64,000 nucleotides of DNA from Rhizoctonia solani (Eukaryota > Basidiomycota > Agaricomycetes > Cantharellales > Ceratobasidiaceae): the NCBI RefSeq assembly GCF_016906535.1, contig NC_057373.1, forward strand, positions 2,542,001 through 2,606,000, in the 5' to 3' direction. Made by a program: the position numbers and the translations under genes. The notes beneath the pieces are model-generated. The model was not told the DNA's origin. It worked only from the letters and a program-made list of their open reading frames with translations, and did not search any database. Positions 58,250 through 64,000 of this stretch are shown one piece after another. Every line of letters starts with the position of its first letter. Positions within the stretch are counted from its first letter, which is position 1.

Positions 58250-61200
58250 ATGCAGCACGGGGAGGACGAACAACCGAACGAGGCTGTTCGTGGGCGTCAC
58301 AAGCGTATCCTCCCATTTGTTAGGGATACATCACGTATTCAAGGCCAGAGAAAGCATCAGCTTCCCTCTGTCTTCCCTATCTCCGGCGAATCTTCTCGCG
58401 GACATGGGCGCGGGCATGGACGGGGTCGAGGCTTGGGTCGAGGCCAGGGTAAACGCAGGGGTAGGGGTGGAGGTCTTTCTCATCCCCCTCCCGAGTTGTC
58501 TCGATACAGCGAGGCTAACTCGCGCCCTGGTCCAGACGAATTTCGGCAGCATACTAATGAGCCTATTACTTCCGGGCTCTTCGCTCCAAGTGCAAGCTTC
58601 GGAGCACTGGCTAGCTCAAGCTCGGGTCACTCGCTCCTTGATCGATCTCTTTCCAAGGAGATGCAGAGGCTTACTGGAGACCCATCATCTGACCCTCATA
58701 TAACTGTTGCTCGATCATCAACTCGTACGTTCCAAACTTCGGCGCGACCTCGTAAACGATTCCGTCCTAGAAAGAATGAGGAGCACAATAGGGCTGAGAT
58801 CAATACTGGTCCTGCGGAGTTCTCTATTGAGCAACAGCCCCCCCGGCAAACAAACAACTCTTCGTACGACAGTATCGATCACCCCACTGCAAAACGTCCC
58901 CGCGTCAAAGAAGAAGCAGTCTCCTCGGGCAGTTCTCATGTTCCTCTGGTAAACCAACAAGTGATAGTGAAGCATGAAATGGAAGAAGAAGCCGCTATTG
59001 AACTCTTGCAAGGGCAACCCACTTCCGGCAGCAAGTTTATTTCCTATGATAAGCATTCAATGTGCCGTTTTGACTGCGGCGAACCTCCCAGCCAAGTTCG
59101 GAAACACCGTAAGGCGCTCAAGCAGCAAGAAATCCGAGCTCTACAAGACCAGGGTATGAATGTCCTTGCCAGTTTCATCCGGGATGATGGGATAGCGATT
59201 GACTGGTGTATTCCAATGAAGAACAAACATAGCACACTCGCTCCCAACCGCATATCTCCTATTGTTATTCTCAATGACCCGAAGTTCGAGACCTCTCGGC
59301 TATCAGGGAAGGCCAGTTCCCCAACCCCACCACCGCCTCAGAATCAACCATTACCGTCGCACCTCAACCCCATTATCGTATCTACCGATAGGCCTAGCAG
59401 CGAGCGCTCATCTAGCCCGGTCACAATAGAGATCACATGTAAGGAAGTACCAATTCCTCAACGACACCTGCCCCGGAGTGGGAGTATTCGCAACCTGGAG
59501 ATATGGGCCCTCGAACAGATGAGGCTTTTAGAAGCCGAGTTGGGGCCCGTTGTTCTCCCTCCGCCTGAGCTCGTTGGTATCGGAGAGTATTTAGCAGGTC
59601 AGGAGCCACGCGAAGGGGCTCGTCCTTACATCAGGATCAGGTATAAACAGGTGGTGCGTGTTCAACCTCAAACTGGGTCGACTGCAAATCTTGGTGAGCG
59701 GAGTTTAATCAACTAGTTGTTCTCAGTATTAAGCTGCGTTCCAAATGAAACATGCATTTTTACTAAAGTTACGCGGGGCCTTCCAGTGATACCACCCGAG
59801 TATCCATCACCCACTACTCTCTCCTCTATCGATTCAACCAGACCTGAGCTACCTTTCATAACTTATATAGAATCGTCCTACTCATCTCCGTCTAGCATGC
59901 GCCTTCACAAGGACGAGATCGGTGAACTTGCGGATAACCCGCCTTCTCCAATTGCTCCACCTAGCCCTGGGCAGCCTATCATTAAGGATACTTCCACATC
60001 CATGGCAAACTTTGGAACCCTGGACGCAAATGCCTCACATGAACCCCAAGCTGCGATAAATGGGAAATCCTCGCAGACTACGCTTACCGGCCACGGCGAG
60101 GAGTTGGATGAACTGCAGCGTCTACGAAGGGATTTAGAATTATCTAAGCTCGAAGCGGAGCGAAAGCACAAAGAATTGGAGGAGCGCATACTCGAACTTT
60201 CGCGGAAGCGCCCAGAAACGCATACACCCAGGCCGAGCGAACAGCCGCAGCCACCAACAATCGTTCGGATAGCTAACGAAGAGCAATCAAGTATACTCCC
60301 CTTGAGGCGAGGTAAGTATGATAAGACTCGTCGCCTTTTGGCAGTCTCCAGTTCTGCAATTCTTCATGTTTCTTGGTTGGGGGTGATGCAACTTGTCAAC
60401 AAGGGCTCAAGGTACCATCTATGCTCTTCCGTTTGTTTCAAACACTCGACCTTCTCCCAGACAAATTGCCGCAACTGGATTTGGATCAAACCCTCCCAGT
60501 AGCATCTCAATCGAAGACGCATGCTCACTTTCTCCGTCTTCAACTGCTCTCGCTCTTTCGGGGCACGAGTCTCAGCTGGCTGTTGCAACACTGGGAGAAG
60601 TAAGTTACAGTAGGATCACGGTTCGCGAGTGTTAGCATACCTTTTTTTTAGGGAAGTTTCGGCTTCCACCCATTGCCGGGCAAACCCCACGACGCCAAGG
60701 GTGCATGTTCGATTGTCACAGTTGACCAGCATTCAGTAATCACACTTGGACACGACCGGCGTTATATTCACTGGAAATTCCAATCCGACGAGTGTTTGAC
60801 CAACCCTCTGGTTCTACCGAAGCTCCATTCTTGTACGGCGCTGGCATTTAATCCGCTGCACAATACTGTTATCGCGGCTGGGTCCGAGAGCAATAAGCGT
60901 AGTAAGCTGACGCTGCACAACATGGTCGATCCAAAACATTCACCGAATACTGTTGAACTGAGCAATCACCCCCATCGTGTACATGTTGATTGCGACAATC
61001 CTTTCCTCCTGGTACTTGAGGTATTGCATTGGCTCCTCGTCTATATCACAGTTTCTCGTATTGACTAATCATGCACGCCCAGCTTGCTCGACTCGACGAT
61101 CAATTTCAGGTTCACGATACACGGATGCCTTTGTACCAATGTGTGCAAAAGTTTGGATATCAAAGCGCTACGCATGACAAAGGAGAATTTCGCGTACGAG

Positions 61201-61490
61201 GTATGGCTCTTGTGAACGAGGTCCAGCTTAATGTACTAAACCTGTCCATAGGAAGCACTAAAGGAGATTACTTTGCACGGGGAGATGCTAGTATTGTGAG
61301 GCTATGGGACCGGCGTTCATCTCAGTCTTATCAAACAGTGAGTGGTGGGGCCCTATGTAAACAAATCCTAACATATTCTGTGAAGTTACCTACAATTCCA
61401 CTGCAGCGCGTTGTGGAGGTTGTTCTCGACCATACTTCAGTTTCGTGTGCCACCGAGGCCCACCACATAGTAACTTATCCTATTTTTTGA
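58250..61490 (+). CDS. Large RG-rich, coiled-coil, WD-like protein, unknown function
   Basis: Exons 58250..59693, 59769..60311, 60412..60599, 60652..61020, 61083..61200, 61252..61337, 61407..61490; 943 residues. Residues ~48-75 form an RG/GR-rich stretch (GHGRGHGRGRGLGRGQGKRR), typical of RNA binding; next is a basic, disordered region (ARPRKRFRPRKNEE). A coiled coil (ELDELQRLRRDLELSKLEAERKHKELEERI) occupies ~590-630. The C-terminal ~280 residues resemble WD40 blades (ALALSGHESQLAVATLGE, SVITLGHDRRYIHWKF, TALAFNPLHNTVIAAGSESN, DASIVRLWDRRSSQSYQ). The junctions around 59694-59768 and 60312-60411 each have an alternative acceptor. Family not recognised. Confidence 0.7.
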
Positions 61491-61736
61491 TATAAAATTT
61501 CGTTCTTCTGGATCCCGTTAATATCGTATTTTATTCTATTCTTATTTTATCGATCTCTTTATTTTAGTCTCTAAGCCTTGTGATACAACCCCACAAAATA
61601 CAGTACCAAATACAGCGCAAAATATACAACGCAGCAAATTAATAAGCACGATCCAATCCAATAACTTCTACAGCAGGATTAAGTAAAATAAAACGAAAGG
61701 GCAGAGCTAATCTACCCAGCGGATCAAACTGTCCAA

Positions 61737-64000
61737 TCAATAAAGCCTATGAGCAGCATTCCAGTGCCCATTCATTGATCTGATGAGATCATCTTGCAAC
61801 GATTCCTCAGTTATGACGTGTAGCAAACGAGGTGCTTGCTCTGCCCATTCATCTTCCGCTTCTGCAATCTCGCTCTGATCCAGTGTATCAGGCTCTGGTT
61901 CGATACAGATAGGATCGACGCTCTCCACTAGGTCATTGGCAGACCATTTGCTCGGATTATAAAGCGCATGTTCTCGTGTGGGTTCCATGTATGCGTTATA
62001 TCCTTCAGAGAAATCATCTTCATAGTCGATATAACCAAGGTCGTCGACATCTTGTCGAAACATGTGATCCGCCTCCATGCTCTGATCCAAATAATCGGTA
62101 TCTTCGTGCACAAACTCGGTGTCTTCGTACGAATACCCAGTATCTTCATTCAAAACCTGCGCTCCAGCGTAGAATGGAGCGTCCTTGCCAAGAGTATCGG
62201 AATGGATCTCGTAATCTTCATCTTCGTCAATAGAAAATGCTCCATGTGAGGGAATCCATTTGTCTTGGTTCGGAATACCGGGGCCATTCCATCCACATCC
62301 ACTCGGCTGTTCCATATATTCGGCAGGTTCCAAAACGCCATAGCTCATTCCTTCCTGTGATTCAATTTCTTCCGTGCGCCATTCATTATGGGCGCTACCC
62401 TCTTGAAAGCTACCTGGCAACGGGCAAAATTGAGCATAGATAGTGTTATTTCCAGGAAATATTGTGTCTAAACCATGCATACAGGTTGTTTCCAAGGGTG
62501 ATGGAAACTGGGTCCACTTGGATTGTTGTAGACACTCTGGTGTGCTGGGTGGGTTTCCTGAATACAAGGAACCAGAGGTGCGATAAATCTTCTTGCGGCT
62601 CGTCCGTTTATCTTCAGCTCCATCCAATTCACTCAACGGCGCAGTGGATAGCTGTGATTGCTCTTGTGTGGCCATCGACGCAAAGTATGCTGAAGTGGTC
62701 CGGGTTTGGGCGGGCGGGTGAGGTGGGAAAGATCTGGGGTTCGGATCCGTGTTCACCGGGGCTGTCGATACGCGCTGACAGGAGTTGCGGAGCCTGGAAG
62801 CCCAAACAGAGTGCTCAGTTCCAATAATAACGTTGTTTCGTGCTGGATATGATGGATTGCCAGCTGAATGATTTGCTGACTTGATGGAGCTCGAGACTGA
62901 AAGCGTGGTTTCTTCGATGGCCCAGGTAGGTGATGTTTCACGAACAGATCGAGATGAAGATGAACCAGTAGGGGACCCAGGGCGAGCTACTCGGTTCATA
63001 AGCGCTTTAGTACTAGAGTGTTGACTAGATTTGAGTGCTCGGTCTTTTTCGCGGCAGGCACGCTGAGCTAGGGAATGAGCACTGTGATCATCTGAACAAT
63101 CTGAATGGTGCTCTGTATCTTCATCTCCAGAGCAGGGAGGTGCTGCCTTGTCGAGAAATCTAGATTCAGAGAACACAATATCTATGATTAAAATAGGCAC
63201 AGATGAGATTAACTCTAGTCAGTATATGAAAAGTTTCCTTACTGGGCACTACCCTCGCCGTTCGCTTATTTTTCTTTGTTATTTTCCCTGAGTTCTTGCC
63301 CTTGTTAAAGACGCCAACGGTTGGGCTTGGCCGCACCTATGAGATCCGGGTTAGCATATATGCGAGTAATGTCAACAGACCCAAGTTCACCGTCAAACGC
63401 GACTTTCCCAAGTTTTGAGAAGAAAATTTTTGCATCAGTAACAGTGCAGGGGCAGTCTTGACCCTCTCTTTCTTTTTGCTCGTTTTGTCCTCGGGCTGTA
63501 ATTTTTGTCGTTTACTAACCTTGCAACTGAGATCGATTTCAGAAGCATCGTCTCTTCGGTTAGTGGCGCCTTCGGCGACGTCCATAGCATAGCGCCGAGC
63601 TCGCCTTCGATTCCGCCGTTGTTCCAACCCTGCATAGTTCGTCAGTAATGACAATAGTGTAACGGTGAAGAAAAGCATATTTACTTTGCAAGCGCTCAGG
63701 TTCATCATCTGAACCTTGGTCTCGCCCTACTGATTTACGTGGAGGATTCATTGATTTACTTGGAGCAACCCGCGCAGATTTGGGGGACTTGACTGGGTTT
63801 GGCTTTGGCAATACGGCCATTGGGTCCGCTGAAGATTTGTCTGTGTCGATTCGGCAAGCAGGTACCGTCTCGTCAGGAGCTTCACGATTGAGCGTGGTAC
63901 AAATATCATTGCCCTTGGCAGTCGCGGCTCTGGGAACCAGTATCGGACTACCCACGCGCAAATCTCCGGAAGACTGTTTGGGCCAGGTAGCGGTAACAGC
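61737..64000 (-). CDS. Uncharacterised acidic/basic disordered protein (5' end cut by window edge)
   Basis: Exons complement(61737..63181, 63243..63336, 63391..63629, 63685..>64000). The first part is Pro/Lys-rich (NPVKSPKSARVAPSKSMNPPRK), followed by RRNRRRARRYAMDVAEGA, KRQKLQPEDKTSKKKERVKT and FSSQNLGKSRLT, then a basic block (KNSGKITKKNKRTARVV). The 480-residue last exon begins VFSESRFLDKAAPPCSGDEDTEHHSD and becomes acidic and aromatic toward the end (DYEIHSDTLG, EDTGYSYEDTEFVHEDTDY), ending with the helix-like DDLIRSMNGHWNAAHRLY. Bipartite basic patches imply a nuclear protein. No known domain seen; the start lies beyond the window. Confidence 0.65.

Overview
The window reads as nuclear DNA of a filamentous basidiomycete, probably an Agaricomycete. 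Genes are packed tightly on both strands and are cut by many short introns (mostly 46-65 nt), often with tiny exons. The single EF-1alpha gene has six coding introns, and the proteins are typical fungal types (eisosome Pil1, Zn2Cys6 factor, COMPASS Swd1, Iwr1). A Rhizoctonia/Ceratobasidiaceae-like genome would fit, but that is an impression, not a test. All gene models are my own splicing by hand: reading frame, GT/GC-AG sites and family resemblance. Most close exactly, with lengths divisible by three.

Layout. 1-7.3 kb: Pil1-type eisosome protein (cut by the left edge), a mitochondrial-type rhomboid protease, an intron-containing tRNA-Asn, an 85-residue small protein, the CPSF30/Yth1 polyadenylation factor and an ADP-ribosylglycohydrolase. 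8.7-14.2 kb: a Zn2Cys6 transcription factor, a small fungal membrane protein and Iwr1. 14.7-20.3 kb: a three-KH RNA-binding protein, a MEMO1 homologue, ribosomal protein eL32 and a dienelactone hydrolase. 22-30.3 kb: EF-1alpha, a PASK-like kinase, a Dug3-like glutamine amidotransferase and Ssu72. 30.8-37.4 kb: Swd1/RBBP5, a Gfo/Idh/MocA oxidoreductase, a SET-domain methyltransferase and an ankyrin-like protein.

37.4-38.7 kb holds the most unusual locus. A small gene is split by a 796-bp non-autonomous DNA transposon with near-perfect 28-bp inverted repeats, and the repeat itself carries consensus fungal 5' splice sites. 39.1-51.6 kb: glycogen branching enzyme, a CASTOR-like ACT protein, an O-fucosyltransferase-like Golgi enzyme, adenine phosphoribosyltransferase, and a 20-exon EDEM-type GH47 mannosidase with a C-terminal PA domain. 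51.8-64 kb: a Faf1/C1orf131-like protein, a His-rich repeat protein, a disordered single-exon protein, a ZNRD2-like zinc protein, a cytochrome c oxidase small subunit, a large RG/coiled-coil/WD-like protein and a last unknown gene cut by the right edge.

Most of these are unrelated housekeeping genes arranged head-to-head or tail-to-tail, often sharing short promoters (Ssu72/Swd1, Apt1/EDEM, KH/MEMO1, eL32/DLH). I see no biosynthetic cluster, CRISPR array or viral element. The points of interest are the element with splice-site ends, four GC-AG introns among roughly 175 introns, several 12-19 nt exons, and introns that can be read through in frame.
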